Assembly (NCBI RefSeq): GCF_000015865.1
Contig: NC_009012.1
Span: 3,775,081 to 3,839,080 of the forward strand
Reading direction: 5' to 3'
Source: Acetivibrio thermocellus ATCC 27405
GTDB taxonomy: Bacteria > Bacillota > Clostridia > Acetivibrionales > Acetivibrionaceae
DNA: 64,000 nt
Of the stretch, positions 41,360 through 50,524 are shown piece by piece. How positions within the stretch are numbered: position 1 is the stretch's first letter; every line of letters starts with the position of its first letter. The translations under genes and the position numbers were made by a program. The notes beneath the pieces are model-generated. The model was not told where the DNA came from, did not search any database, and saw only the letters and a list, made by a program, of their open reading frames with translations.

Positions 41360-42355
41360 ATGAAGCTGATTCTGAATACACCCGGACTTTACCTTTGTAA
41401 AAGGGGAGAGTGCTTTCAGATTCAAAGCGAGAATGAAAAACGGGAAATAGCTGCAACTAAAGTTGACCAAATAATGATAACCACTCATGCAGCTCTTACA
41501 ACTGATGCAATTGAACTGGCTCTTGAATACAATATTGACATAATATTTTTAAAAAACACGGGACAACCAATGGGGCGTGTATGGCATTCAAAACTTGGAA
41601 GTATCAGTACAATTAGAAGAAAACAATTATTCCTCCAGGATAGCCCGCTTGGGCTTCAACTTGTAAAAGAATGGATCTTGGAGAAAATGGATAATCAAAT
41701 ACGGCTGTTAAAGAAACTGGAAGTTAACCGCAGAGATGATGAAAAACGTGCTATAATCAGGGATACCATAGAAAAGATTGAAAAGCAAAAAGCTAACATT
41801 ATGTCGATTAACAATAAAGAAACAGTGAACAATGTAAGAAATATGCTTCTTGGTTATGAAGGAACTGCCGGAAGAGTATATTTTGAAACCCTTGGCAAGT
41901 TGATTCCTGAGAAATATGCTTTTGAAGCGAGAAGCCGGAATCCTGCGAAAGATCCTTTCAACTGTATGCTCAACTATTCCTACGGTATTTTATATTCCAG
42001 CGTTGAAAAAGCCTGCATAATTGCAGGATTAGACCCATACATTGGCATTATGCATACCGACAATTATAATAAGAAAGCTCTTGTATATGATATGGTTGAA
42101 ATGTACAGAGGATATATGGATGAAATAGTTTTCAGGCTGTTTAGCACAAAGAAAGTTCAAGACGATTTTTTTGACAAGATTGAAGATGGTTACTATCTCA
42201 ATAAAGAAGGAAAGCAACTGCTAATATCCGAGTATAACAAAGAGCTGGAAGTCAAAATGAATTACAGAGGAAGAAGAATAGAATTTGCCAACATAATCCA
42301 GTACGACTGCCATCAGATTGCAAATCGCATACTGAAGGAGGATATACCATGTTGA
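41360..42355 (+). CDS. cas1: CRISPR integrase Cas1
   Basis: 331 residues. Catalytic residues are readable: Glu167 in GYEGTAGRVYFE, a His near 232 in IGIMHTDNYNKKAL, and acidic residues in VYDMVEMYR near 245-253. With Cas2 it integrates new spacers at the leader end of the arrays. AAGGAGGTGCC just before ATG 41360 is a near-perfect ribosome site. Its stop overlaps the cas2 start. The length fits the I-B type Cas1 family. Confidence 0.97.
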   Translation: MKLILNTPGLYLCKRGECFQIQSENEKREIAATKVDQIMITTHAALTTDAIELALEYNIDIIFLKNTGQPMGRVWHSKLGSISTIRRKQLFLQDSPLGLQLVKEWILEKMDNQIRLLKKLEVNRRDDEKRAIIRDTIEKIEKQKANIMSINNKETVNNVRNMLLGYEGTAGRVYFETLGKLIPEKYAFEARSRNPAKDPFNCMLNYSYGILYSSVEKACIIAGLDPYIGIMHTDNYNKKALVYDMVEMYRGYMDEIVFRLFSTKKVQDDFFDKIEDGYYLNKEGKQLLISEYNKELEVKMNYRGRRIEFANIIQYDCHQIANRILKEDIPC

Positions 42356-42639
42356 CCTGGGTAATTTATGACATTGCATCTAATAAGACCAGAAACAATA
42401 TCATAAAGAAATGCAAAAATGCCGGACTTTATCGTGTACAAAAAAGCGTTTTTCTTGGCGATATTGAGAGCAATAAATTTGATGAACTCAAATTGGAACT
42501 TGACAGCATAATAGATAAGGACAATGATTCTGTTTATATGTTTACAATGACCAAAGCTGAGCTCAATAAAGCAGGTTTGTTGGGACAGGCATTTGACAAG
42601 GAGTTGGTAACTGATGAAATCATCTCAAAGTTTTTTTAA
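42349..42639 (+). CDS. cas2: CRISPR-associated Cas2
   Basis: 96 residues with the ferredoxin-like Cas2 start WVIYDIASNKTRNNIIKKCKNAGLYRVQKSVFLG, including the conserved Asp near residue 8. It forms the core dimer of the Cas1-Cas2 integration complex. It overlaps cas1 by seven bases and cas4 by 26 bases, so the three are co-translated. Confidence 0.96.
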   Translation: MLTWVIYDIASNKTRNNIIKKCKNAGLYRVQKSVFLGDIESNKFDELKLELDSIIDKDNDSVYMFTMTKAELNKAGLLGQAFDKELVTDEIISKFF

Positions 42640-43228
42640 TGAGAATCAGTACTATATTACACCTTCAGACATGATTGAGTTCCTTTACTGCAAAAGGTAT
42701 ATTTATTATATGAAATGCCTTGGAATTGACCAAAATGTTGAGAAACGTTTTAAAGTTATGATAGGAAGGGAAATACATGAAAAGAGAGGGGAACAGAATA
42801 AGAATTATTTGCCGAAAAAAATTGGTTCAATTCATAAAATGATAGGAGTAAATTTGGTTTCCGAGAAATATGGAATAAAAGGAAATGCGGACGAAGTCCA
42901 TACACTTGCTGATGGAACAATGGCACCATTGGATTATAAATTTGCCAGGTATGATGAAAGACTTTTCAAGACTTATAAGAATCAGCTTGTTATGTATGCA
43001 ATAATGATTGAAGAAACTTTTGGCAGAAAAGTCAATAAGGGATTTTTGGTGTATTGCAGGGAAGGAAACAGACTGGTGGAAGTTTGTGTGACGGAAGAAG
43101 ATAAAGACAAATTATGCCGTTGCATAGAAGAATACAAAATGGTCCTGGACGGATATTATCCTGAAGCAACAAAACAAAAAAGTAAATGCCTTGATTGTTG
43201 CTATAAAAATATTTGTATCAAAATATAA
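42614..43228 (+). CDS. cas4: CRISPR-associated Cas4 nuclease
   Basis: 204 residues. Iron-sulfur cysteines are one in the N-terminal FLYCKRY (near residue 20) and three in the C-terminal CLDCCYKNIC (near 193-202). The PD-(D/E)XK nuclease residues are seen as HEKRG, GNADEVH and PLDYKFA. Cas4 trims new spacers and selects for the PAM during adaptation. Start ATG 42614 lies inside cas2. The gene order cas1-cas2-cas4 differs from the common cas4-cas1-cas2. Confidence 0.93.
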   Translation: MKSSQSFFNENQYYITPSDMIEFLYCKRYIYYMKCLGIDQNVEKRFKVMIGREIHEKRGEQNKNYLPKKIGSIHKMIGVNLVSEKYGIKGNADEVHTLADGTMAPLDYKFARYDERLFKTYKNQLVMYAIMIEETFGRKVNKGFLVYCREGNRLVEVCVTEEDKDKLCRCIEEYKMVLDGYYPEATKQKSKCLDCCYKNICIKI

Positions 43229-43234
43229 AAATAA

Positions 43235-43267
43235 AAAGCCACTGCGAAAAAGCATCACAATGGCTTT
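43235..43267. terminator. Shared hairpin after cas4
   Basis: AAAGCCA (43235-43241) pairs with TGGCTTT (43261-43267) with A-rich and T-containing flanks. It lies between the ends of cas4 (+) and the small gene at 43287 (-), so it may serve both. Confidence 0.5.
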
Positions 43268-43286
43268 CTTGCACTTCATAAATCAA

Positions 43287-43505
43287 TTAGCTGCCGTAAT
43301 AATATCTAAAAGTAAAATTATATTGTTCCTGTTTGATAACGTTAACAAGCATGCCCGGCTTGAAAACTTTCGGCTTCAGATTCTTAGAGTCGGCATCATA
43401 TGCAGTATAGAGTCTGTAATACATTTTATTGTCATAAACCAAAGATGCTTCGATAGTCTTACATCCCAATACAGAACCGTAATTTTCCTGGACAACTTTC
43501 CACAT
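43287..43505 (-). CDS. Small protein of unknown function
   Basis: 72 residues from ATG 43505 (MWKVVQENYGSVLG), with CAGGAG nine bases upstream. The sequence alternates aromatic and charged residues (YYRLYTAYD, PKVFKPGMLVNV), suggesting a small beta-rich domain; no signal peptide. I do not recognise it. It could be the C-terminal rest of a longer gene, but the ribosome site argues for a real start. Confidence 0.45.
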   Translation of the reverse strand: MWKVVQENYGSVLGCKTIEASLVYDNKMYYRLYTAYDADSKNLKPKVFKPGMLVNVIKQEQYNFTFRYYYGS

Positions 43506-43615
43506 AAACACTTACTCCTGTCAATGCCTTGAAAGCAGTTGAATTATTAATATTGTTAAAGTCCTTATCATTTATTGCGAGAGCTTTAAGCTAAGGGTCT
43601 AATTGAATGGCTTTC

Positions 43616-43840
43616 TTAATTTAGACACTCCATTGCTTCGCTGACATTGCCTGCATAAAGCAGGAGATCACTTAACGACATATAAAAGGATAATTCTTTC
43701 GGGTTATTCTTTATTCCAGGCTTGTAACATTCGATAGCTTCGTTTACTTTATTCATTTCAAACAAAGTCCATGCTTTGGACACATATAAGCGTATATGGT
43801 TTGGTGCAAGAGCGATTCCCTGTTTTATTAAAGTTTGCAT
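43616..43840 (-). pseudogene. TPR-repeat protein remnant
   Basis: 74 residues with two TPR-like helix pairs (GIALAPNHIRLYVSKAWTLF, then VNEAIECYKPGIKNNPKEL). No ribosome site is seen before the ATG and the frame begins and ends within a repeat, so this is most likely a leftover of a larger tetratricopeptide protein. Confidence 0.5.
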
Positions 43841-44584
43841 TGTATCAAATGATTAAATTACCAAAAGCATTATTTAAAAAATGAGATGATTATTGCAAAA
43901 GCTTATCAATAAAGCTTTAATTTCCATCCATTAATTAGTTTTAGTACTGGAATATAGTTGCATTTCTTATCTTCTTTGGTATGATATTAATATGGACTAA
44001 TGTAACACAAATAAGAAAGAAGCATACATATTTAGATTTATTAAGCTATAATTCAAAAACATTTTTAAATTATATTAATATTGAAATTTACATGATTGCT
44101 AAAAAAGTGATAGAAATTATTTTTGTTTAATTCTTTGAAGTACAGAAAATGTATGGTATGGTTTTTAAAAGCATTATAATGTTTGGTTTGAGATTCAAAT
44201 TATGATACTTTGGGATAATTAAAAGATGTTTTTATAATTGTACCAATAATTTAGATTGGATCTAAGATTATTTAAAAAAATATAAGGCGGGGTGTTGAAT
44301 ATGATACTGACAAAATGAATCACTTTCTTGTATGAAAAAATCTTTCATTTATAAAATATTTTATTAAATTTTAGTCATTATCAATGCACATGTGAGGATA
44401 AGTTGGATGGTCTTGAATATCCATTTGCGGGGGCGATTGGTATTTGGATTTCTGTTGTAGTTTATTGAAGTATATATTTTGGATGTGCAGTTTCGTGTTG
44501 AAGGAAATAGATAAGCACTTTTTTAGACTAATTGCTTAGTAAGTGAAGGTATTTATAATGAAAATGGTGGTGTGGTGATGGCGA
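43841..44584. other. Gene-free AT-rich stretch
   Basis: About 740 very A/T-rich bases. I see no convincing reading frame, only a short hairpin (AAAGCTT at 43898 with AAGCTTT at 43912) and possible promoter-like TATAAT-type elements that I cannot assign. It marks the change from the CRISPR island to the accessory region. Confidence 0.5.
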
Positions 44585-45232
44585 GTGAAAAGAAAAATAT
44601 TTCTTTTATTTATGTCACTAATCATGCTGCTGAATGTGGGAATTGGCAATGTATATGCCGATGAAACCGGCAAAAATGCCTTGAATTTCAGGAAGATTTA
44701 TAAGGAGCATAGAACGTATTCATCAGCAGTTGGTATTTCGGCTAATTCTTTAGGTGATATCGCTATAGGATTTAATGATGATTATATAAATGTCTATGAT
44801 AAGCAGGGAAGCTTTAAATATTCCTTTGCTTTTGAGGTGAACGGCAATTATTTTTTTGAATTTGATAATGAAAACAATATCGTGATTTTTTCGGTTACAG
44901 ATGGTATGCGTTATTATTTCAATAACGATGCGGAACTAATAAAGACAGAAAAAATCTCTGATCCGAAAGAGCTTAAAAACTATTATAAAAATCGCCCGGA
45001 CAAAGAAAATGTAAATATTGATGGTGTTAATTATTCGCTAAAACAGGTCCTTGGATATATTAAATTTGCGAAGACCGACGCCGACGGTAATGAATCGGTA
45101 ATATATGAAACCGGCTTACAATACGCTGTTAAGGCATTTGTGGCATTAACGGTTCTGGCATTTCTGGCCATAGTAATATGCGGATTTATTAAAACTATAT
45201 CAACGGAAATGAAAAAATATACGGAAGTGTAA
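44585..45232 (+). CDS. Secreted/membrane protein of unknown function
   Basis: 215 residues from GTG 44585. Signal peptide about 1-26 (FLLFMSLIMLLNVGIGNVYA), an extracellular part with beta-propeller-like strands (AIGFNDDYINVYDKQGSFKYSF), and a C-terminal membrane helix about 181-203 (AFVALTVLAFLAIVICGFI) followed by a short basic tail. It should sit in the membrane with the bulk outside. No family recognised. The propeller-like strands resemble the lipoprotein at 47224, so the two may share ancestry. Confidence 0.6.
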   Translation: MKRKIFLLFMSLIMLLNVGIGNVYADETGKNALNFRKIYKEHRTYSSAVGISANSLGDIAIGFNDDYINVYDKQGSFKYSFAFEVNGNYFFEFDNENNIVIFSVTDGMRYYFNNDAELIKTEKISDPKELKNYYKNRPDKENVNIDGVNYSLKQVLGYIKFAKTDADGNESVIYETGLQYAVKAFVALTVLAFLAIVICGFIKTISTEMKKYTEV

Positions 45233-45368
45233 AGAGGATATGAAGGAGACACTGTCAAAGATGAAATTACTCAAAGAAAAGAATTTTATGATATATTGAA
45301 GTAACATAAGTATGATAATTGCAATAGACTGTTTTATAGGAGAATAATTCAATAATATTTTTAGAAAC

Positions 45369-46169
45369 ATGCCAAGCTTGGATTGGAATTCAGATCGTTA
45401 TAAAAATATAGGTAAAGATGAGACTTGCAATAATGAAGATATAGTTAAAACAAGTCTTACCAATACGGATTTTTTGAAAATTGTTGATGATGGTAAAGTA
45501 TATTACGGCGGTAACCAAAACTGGTTTCAAAAGTACACTCAGAGTTTTGGAGGCTGTGGTCCTACTGCGGCAGCCAATATATTGGCGTATATGGCAATGA
45601 CGGACCCGAAATTTGCAAAACTGTATGAATATGATTTGAAAAATATAACTAAAGCAGATTTTGTGAAGTTTATGGAAGAAGTATATAAATATGTGACTCC
45701 ATTGGAAGTCCCGGTTTTTAGCCATATGAGTGATAAAAAAGGCAAACAAGCGGGAATACCGTCCTTAGGTATTACCGGTTTGGCTGCGTTTGCTAAAGGA
45801 GTTGAGAAATTTGCCAAAAGTAGAGGGATAAAGCTGAAAGCAAAATGGAGTGGTGAAAAGCCAACTTTCGATAATGCTGTAAGCTACATTCGGGAAGGAT
45901 TGAGAAAAAACAGACCTGTTGCGCTCCTGAATATGTTTAATCCGGTTAGTATGCAGTGGTCCGATCCGGAAACAAGTAAAATTAAATCAATGACCTATGA
46001 ACGGCATTGGGTAACTATTACCGGTATGATTGAAAATAGAAAGACGGGAGAGGTAACCCTTGAGGTGTCAACGTGGGGAGGAAAAGCAACGTTGAGTTTT
46101 AATGAGTTATATAATAACATGGATTGGAATGAGATGATTTTTCCTGCAGGGATAATATATTTTGAATAG
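45369..46169 (+). CDS. C39-like/papain-type cysteine peptidase domain protein
   Basis: 266 residues. Catalytic Cys in SFGGCGPTAAANILAYMA (near residue 60) and His in ERHWVTITGM (near 215), followed by VSTWGGK where a third catalytic residue is expected. This is the layout of C39-type or related papain-like peptidases. No signal peptide is present, and only a weak ribosome site precedes ATG 45369. The first residues MPSLDWN match the last residues of the 47224 protein (VPSLDWK), hinting at an N-terminal truncation or shuffled join. A decayed copy of its C-terminal part lies at 48184-48420. Confidence 0.65.
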   Translation: MPSLDWNSDRYKNIGKDETCNNEDIVKTSLTNTDFLKIVDDGKVYYGGNQNWFQKYTQSFGGCGPTAAANILAYMAMTDPKFAKLYEYDLKNITKADFVKFMEEVYKYVTPLEVPVFSHMSDKKGKQAGIPSLGITGLAAFAKGVEKFAKSRGIKLKAKWSGEKPTFDNAVSYIREGLRKNRPVALLNMFNPVSMQWSDPETSKIKSMTYERHWVTITGMIENRKTGEVTLEVSTWGGKATLSFNELYNNMDWNEMIFPAGIIYFE

Positions 46170-46216
46170 AAAAAGCAAAAGCATGGGTTGTATAGTTTGT
46201 ATTGAGGAGGCTACCA

Positions 46217-46714
46217 ATGAAAAACGGAAAAAAAGTTGCTTGGATACTTGTATCTGTTTGTTTTCTTTCGATGATTGCATTAGTAATTATTTATGTGAAC
46301 AGTAGTCCGCCGGTAGAGGGATGGAAGGATTTTAAGAAGAATTCAATCAGGAATTATTCATTTGTTGACGATGTGAACTTGGACAGAATTACGCCTGTAG
46401 ATTTTCGTATTAGCTACACTTTAAACAGAAAAATAACTCAAGAAGAAGTAGACAGTGTATTTTCCTGGACGACAAAATATATACAATCGGAAAAGGTATT
46501 TAGCGATTTAAAAAAATACCATGCTAAAAGATATAGGTATAGTTTTGCTAGATTAGCAATTGTTTTTACATACAGAGACAATAATGAACATTTTGAATGT
46601 AATATTTTTTCTTCACCTGTTTCAAATGGGGAGCCCAATTATGCCGACTATAAAACATGGTATATTGAATATAATGGTAAATCTTCAGAAGTGTACAATC
46701 CAATGTTAAAGTAA
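46217..46714 (+). CDS. Single-pass membrane protein, unknown function
   Basis: 165 residues from ATG 46217; TTGAGGAGG precedes it. One N-terminal membrane helix (about 7-27, WILVSVCFLSMIALVIIYV) anchors an extracellular domain of about 135 residues with mixed charge. No family is recognised. It follows the cysteine peptidase gene by 47 bases and is likely co-transcribed; the pair was copied together, since both have decayed copies at 48184-48564. Confidence 0.6.
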   Translation: MKNGKKVAWILVSVCFLSMIALVIIYVNSSPPVEGWKDFKKNSIRNYSFVDDVNLDRITPVDFRISYTLNRKITQEEVDSVFSWTTKYIQSEKVFSDLKKYHAKRYRYSFARLAIVFTYRDNNEHFECNIFSSPVSNGEPNYADYKTWYIEYNGKSSEVYNPMLK

Positions 46715-46864
46715 TTTTAATGTCGGGAAAAGAGAGCGTTTTTATAAATATTTTATAATCCAAATCAGAGCGTTAGAAATAAAAAAATACAACTTATAAA
46801 TTTGTGCGCATGAGTATAATGAAATTAATTTTATGCGTAGAAGCAAACTGTAGATGATACAACG

Positions 46865-46914
46865 GACTGACAAGTATTTCTCTTATAAAAGGGATTTAGT
46901 TGGCAGTCTTTTTT
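46865..46914 (+). terminator. Terminator after the peptidase/membrane gene pair
   Basis: GACTGACAA pairs with TTGGCAGTC across about 30 bases, followed by six T. The copy of this region near 48709 has lost the right half. Confidence 0.65.
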
Positions 46915-46971
46915 ATATTTTATCCTAAGATTTAATATTTGAAGATATTTGAAACCAAGCAGGAGAATTTG

Positions 46972-47000
46972 TTGAATCCAAAAGTGTCTGATGGTATAAT
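46972..47000 (+). promoter_or_regulatory. Promoter, duplicated block
   Basis: TTGAAT (46972-46977), 17-base spacer, TATAAT (46995-47000), then TTACATAATTGACAT. Nearly the same block is found at 57372-57400. It probably drives the lipoprotein gene at 47224, leaving a leader of about 220 bases with no visible gene. Confidence 0.6.
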
Positions 47001-47223
47001 TTACATAATTGACATCAAATTTGTATTTTTATCTTTAACAGTAGCATGTGGCACAAGCGAATTTAATGAAAATTACGAGAAGTTAAAGAATTTATAAAGA
47101 CTTAAAATACCTATAGGAAGCCTGTAAAAACTTTGAAATCTGACTGTTGAAGACCGAATTGTGGAAAATACGGGGGATAAGCCTATATTTCCTTTGAATC
47201 CATTTAAATGGAGGAGAGAATAA

Positions 47224-48084
47224 ATGAATAAGAGATTAATTCTATTTATAATAAGTATGCTGTGCTTTACTACCTTAACGGGATGTGGAATAGACAGAAG
47301 AGAGCTTGTCGGTGATATTATTATAGGTAATGGTTATACGGGAATTGCTGATTATCTTATAAAATATAATCCTGCTGCAAATGAATTTGAAAGTGTTGTG
47401 CCGGGCTTTTACTATGAAGTGGAATATAATGAGGATAAGTCAAAGATATTATGCTATAAGTCTTTAAGATATAGTGAGATACTGAATTCAGAAATATGTG
47501 AGTATGATATTAAGTCTAATGAGTTTAGTGAAGCTATTTTTAATTGGAGTGAATACCCGGATGAGTTTGAAGGTAATGTTAAATATGTGCCAAATTCCGA
47601 CAGCATTAGTTTCATTTTGGGTGATGCGCTGCATATTTATGACAGGTCATCAGGAACTCTCACTAAATTATTTAAAGTAGCGTTTGATTGGTACTCATGG
47701 GATAATACAGGGAAAAAACTGCTTTATGGTGATTATGATGAAAATATATATATGTATGATATGGAGAGTAAAGAAGAGAAGAAAATTTTAGAGGGGAGAC
47801 ATCCCGTTTACTCAAACAGCAATGAATATATCGCATATATGGGAAAAGATCAGAAGTTAACTGTTTATAATGTCAACACAGGAGAAAATTGGAGAACTGT
47901 AACAATTGGAAGTAGTACAAGATATATTTTTTCTCCGGATGACAAATATATCCTATTGGGAACGGAATATTGGGACATAGTAAGTATTCCACATTATATA
48001 ATATATGCTCTGGATTATAAGACGGGAAAGAAAAAAAGATTATTTGGCGGTGAGGGAAATGTTCCCAGCCTTGATTGGAAATAG
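47224..48084 (+). CDS. Lipoprotein with TolB/WD-like propeller
   Basis: 286 residues. Lipoprotein signal with LTGC (Cys about residue 21). The rest shows repeated blade-like strands: LHIYDRSSGTLTKLFK, KKLLYGDYDENIYMYDMESKEEKKIL, QKLTVYNVNTGENWRT, YIIYALDYKTGKKKRLFGG. These resemble TolB/WD40-like beta-propeller blades, here perhaps five or six. It would be anchored on the outside of the membrane. Partner and role unknown. GGAGGAGAG precedes the ATG. Confidence 0.65.
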   Translation: MNKRLILFIISMLCFTTLTGCGIDRRELVGDIIIGNGYTGIADYLIKYNPAANEFESVVPGFYYEVEYNEDKSKILCYKSLRYSEILNSEICEYDIKSNEFSEAIFNWSEYPDEFEGNVKYVPNSDSISFILGDALHIYDRSSGTLTKLFKVAFDWYSWDNTGKKLLYGDYDENIYMYDMESKEEKKILEGRHPVYSNSNEYIAYMGKDQKLTVYNVNTGENWRTVTIGSSTRYIFSPDDKYILLGTEYWDIVSIPHYIIYALDYKTGKKKRLFGGEGNVPSLDWK

Positions 48085-48111
48085 GAGGATTTGAAAAGAA
48101 TGAAGATTCTC

Positions 48112-48420
48112 ATTCTAATATGCCTGATGGGAAATATGCGGTAAGAGTATATGCAGACAATATAAGCCCTGCCCAAAACAAATATGTTCAATCCGATTGA
48201 CATGAAGTGGACCGGTCCAAAAACAAATAAAACTTATACAATGATCTATGAACGGAATTAGGTAATTATTACCGGTATGATTGAAAATAGAAAGAATGGA
48301 GAGGTAACCCTTGAGGTGTCAACGTGGGGAGGAGAAGCTACGTTGAGTTTTAATACATTATATGATAACATGAATTGGAATGAGATGATTTTTTCTACAG
48401 GGATAATATATTTTGAATAG
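48112..48420 (+). pseudogene. Mosaic of two decayed gene ends
   Basis: 48112-48183 matches the C-terminal coding part of the large secreted protein (NMPDGKYVVRAYIDNINLAQ at about 56370-56430). It runs directly into 48184-48420, which matches the C-terminal third of the cysteine peptidase (from about 45932), with a stop in place of the catalytic His-Trp (ERN-stop against ERHW). It is a join of two unrelated gene ends, so neither is functional. Confidence 0.75.
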
Positions 48421-48462
48421 AAAAAGCGTGGGTTGTATAGTTTGAATTAAAGGGGGCTACCG

Positions 48463-48564
48463 ATGAAAAACGAAAAAAAAGTTGTCAGGATACTTGTATC
48501 TGTTTGTTTTCTTTCAATAATTGCATTAGTAATTATATATATGAACAACCCAATGTTAAAGTAA
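48463..48564 (+). pseudogene. Internally deleted copy of the 46217 membrane protein
   Basis: 33 residues: the N-terminal membrane helix (ILVSVCFLSIIALVIIYMN) joined straight to the last residues NPMLK of the 46217 protein. About 130 codons are missing. The downstream non-coding DNA (48565-48745) also matches the region after 46714, so a block of at least 600 bases was copied and then decayed. Confidence 0.75.
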
Positions 48565-48798
48565 TTTTGATGTCCGGAAAGAAGAGCGTTTTTATAAGTA
48601 TTTTATGATCCAAATTAGAGCGTTACAAATAAAAAATACAACTTATAAGTGTGCATGAGTAGAATGAAATTAATTTTATGCATAGAAGCAAACTGTAGAT
48701 GATACAACGGACTGACAAGTATTTCTCCTATATAATGGGATTTTGATGATGTAACATATACTGCAACATTTACTTTTTAATGAAAGAGAGGGATATAT

Positions 48799-49311
48799 TT
48801 GATTAAGAAAATCGTATTACTAATACTTCTTACAAATAGTTTTATGTTGACATCATGTTTGTATAGGGGAGGACCGGTGTATGTTGGTGAAGAAAGAGCG
48901 GCAAAGAAACGAATAAAAGAAATACTTGCAGCAATTGAAAATAAAGATAAAGAAGCTATGAAAGCGTTATTTTCCAAAAAGGCGTTAGCTGAAGTGAATG
49001 ACTTTGATGAAGGAGTAGATTATTTATTTGATTTCTTTCAAGGCGATGTACAGTCTTGGGAAATAGATGCATGGTCTTCAGGCGAATCAATAGAAAGAGG
49101 AAAGAAATCTATAATGCTAAGGGTATGGTATATAGTAACTACAGATAAAGAGAAATATATGTTTTTTGTAATTGATTATATAAAGGATACTATGAATCCT
49201 GATAATGCAGGATTATATACATTGCGCGTAATAAAGGCTGAAGATGAAGAAACTGAATTTGGTTACTGGCAAGACATGGTTATACCAGGTATTTATAAAC
49301 CTGAGCAATAA
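48799..49311 (+). CDS. DUF5104-like lipoprotein
   Basis: 170 residues from TTG 48799 (GAGAGGG upstream). Lipobox LTSC (Cys about residue 20). The mature part has IKEILAAIENKDKEAMKALFSKKAL then FDEGVDYLFDFFQGDVQSWE and a C-terminal strand region, which is the pattern I associate with DUF5104 lipoproteins (a small NTF2-like fold). Exported and lipid-anchored; role unknown. Confidence 0.65.
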   Translation: MIKKIVLLILLTNSFMLTSCLYRGGPVYVGEERAAKKRIKEILAAIENKDKEAMKALFSKKALAEVNDFDEGVDYLFDFFQGDVQSWEIDAWSSGESIERGKKSIMLRVWYIVTTDKEKYMFFVIDYIKDTMNPDNAGLYTLRVIKAEDEETEFGYWQDMVIPGIYKPEQ

Positions 49312-49333
49312 CAAGTTTGAAGGCTTAAATAGC

Positions 49334-49489
49334 ATGGAAATCATTTTAACAGGTAAATTGTCGCTAAGTTTTCCTTAAGATTCAAGTGCTGATAATTACG
49401 CGTATAATCGTGAATTGCTTAGGTATTTAAAGACGGTAGAGAGCATGAATATAAATAATGTTAAGTTTCAGATAAAATATAATTTTTAA
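49334..49489 (+). pseudogene. Short gene remnant with internal stop
   Basis: One frame of 51 sense positions starts MEIILTGKLSLSFP, is broken by TAA at 49376, and continues DSSADNYAYNRELLRYLKTV to a second stop. The second part looks like a real C-terminal end. Origin not recognised. Confidence 0.3.
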
Positions 49490-49557
49490 AATTAAATAAT
49501 ATTTTGGTAATAAAATGAGGATTAAAGATAATTTTGAAACTACGGGAGGAATTGATA

Positions 49558-50346
49558 ATGAAGAAAGTAGCATTGGTATTAGTAATTGTAAGTGTGTTTA
49601 TTATGTTGTTATCAGTTGCGACGGCTGCGATAGAATTGCCGTTGAGAGTTGAAGTAAACGGAGAAAGAGTATATTTTCCGGACGAGCAGCCATTTATCGA
49701 TTCAAACGGGAGGACCCAGGTACCGGCGAGATTTATAGCGGAGAAGTTGGGAGCGAACGTAACATGGGATGGAAAAGAGAAAAAGGCAGTGTTTGAGAAA
49801 GGAAGCAAGAAACTTGTTTTGTACATAGGGAAAGCAGAATATGAATTAAACGGAGAGCAGAAGAAAATGGATACAGCTGCGCTGCTGATATCAGGAAGGA
49901 CATTTGTACCCGCGAGGTATGTGGCAGAGGCGTTTGATGCAACAGTGAGTTGGGATCCGGATATCAGGACAGTATACATAAATACAAATTCAAAGCCGGC
50001 TGGTAAGAAGGAAGGAACAAAGATAGTAGCCGGGTTTGAGGTACCTTTAGATACTAATCTGACGGTTACACCTACAACATGGGGAGGATGGACGGAGGCT
50101 TGTTTTGAAGTAAATTTGCTACGAGCGGATGTAGAAGGACAGCTGGAAGACTTAAGACAAATACTTTTACAAAAATGTGACAGCAGTACAGTGGATGAAG
50201 TTATAGCTTATGTTTCGCAGAAAAAAGAAAGAACATATTATTTACCTGATAAATATATATATGACAAGAGAAGTGGAAGGTATATATGGGTAAAGGAATC
50301 ATTTTTAGAAGATATAAATGTGTTTTACTGTGCTGAGGATTTTTAA
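49558..50346 (+). CDS. Secreted copper-amine-oxidase-N domain protein, copy 1
   Basis: 262 residues from ATG 49558 (GGGAGGAATTGATA precedes it). Signal peptide about 1-24 ending near ATA-A. A copper amine oxidase N-terminal type domain (about 25-145) has PFIDSNGRTQVPARFIAEKLG and ISGRTFVPARYVAEAF, the paired strand-helix motifs of this cell-surface domain. The last 110 residues form a second, unnamed domain with LLRADVEGQLEDLRQILLQ and YVSQKKERTYYLP. Despite the name, no copper-binding or oxidase residues are expected. First of three tandem paralogues. Confidence 0.8.
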   Translation: MKKVALVLVIVSVFIMLLSVATAAIELPLRVEVNGERVYFPDEQPFIDSNGRTQVPARFIAEKLGANVTWDGKEKKAVFEKGSKKLVLYIGKAEYELNGEQKKMDTAALLISGRTFVPARYVAEAFDATVSWDPDIRTVYINTNSKPAGKKEGTKIVAGFEVPLDTNLTVTPTTWGGWTEACFEVNLLRADVEGQLEDLRQILLQKCDSSTVDEVIAYVSQKKERTYYLPDKYIYDKRSGRYIWVKESFLEDINVFYCAEDF

Positions 50347-50524
50347 AATAAAATAAGGCAAGAAGAAAATAAAATTTTTTCAATATTTTAATGTTTTATA
50401 AGACAAAACTAAAAAATAAGTAAAATATAGCTTGAGGCAATATATTGTTTATAATAAAATATAAATGTGATTTGAGTAAAAATAGAAAGAAAAAACAATT
50501 TTAGTTATAAGGGAGGAATTGATA

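Noticed and set aside
43191-43532. 113-residue plus-strand frame after cas4
   Set aside because: It overlaps the cas4 end and the shared hairpin, has no ribosome site, and opposes a small minus-strand gene with one.
47105-47155. CTGTAAAAACTTTGAAAT followed by GACTGTTGAAGA upstream of the propeller lipoprotein, resembling a leader-repeat junction
   Set aside because: The match is short and gapped, and no repeat or spacer follows; likely chance in AT-rich DNA.
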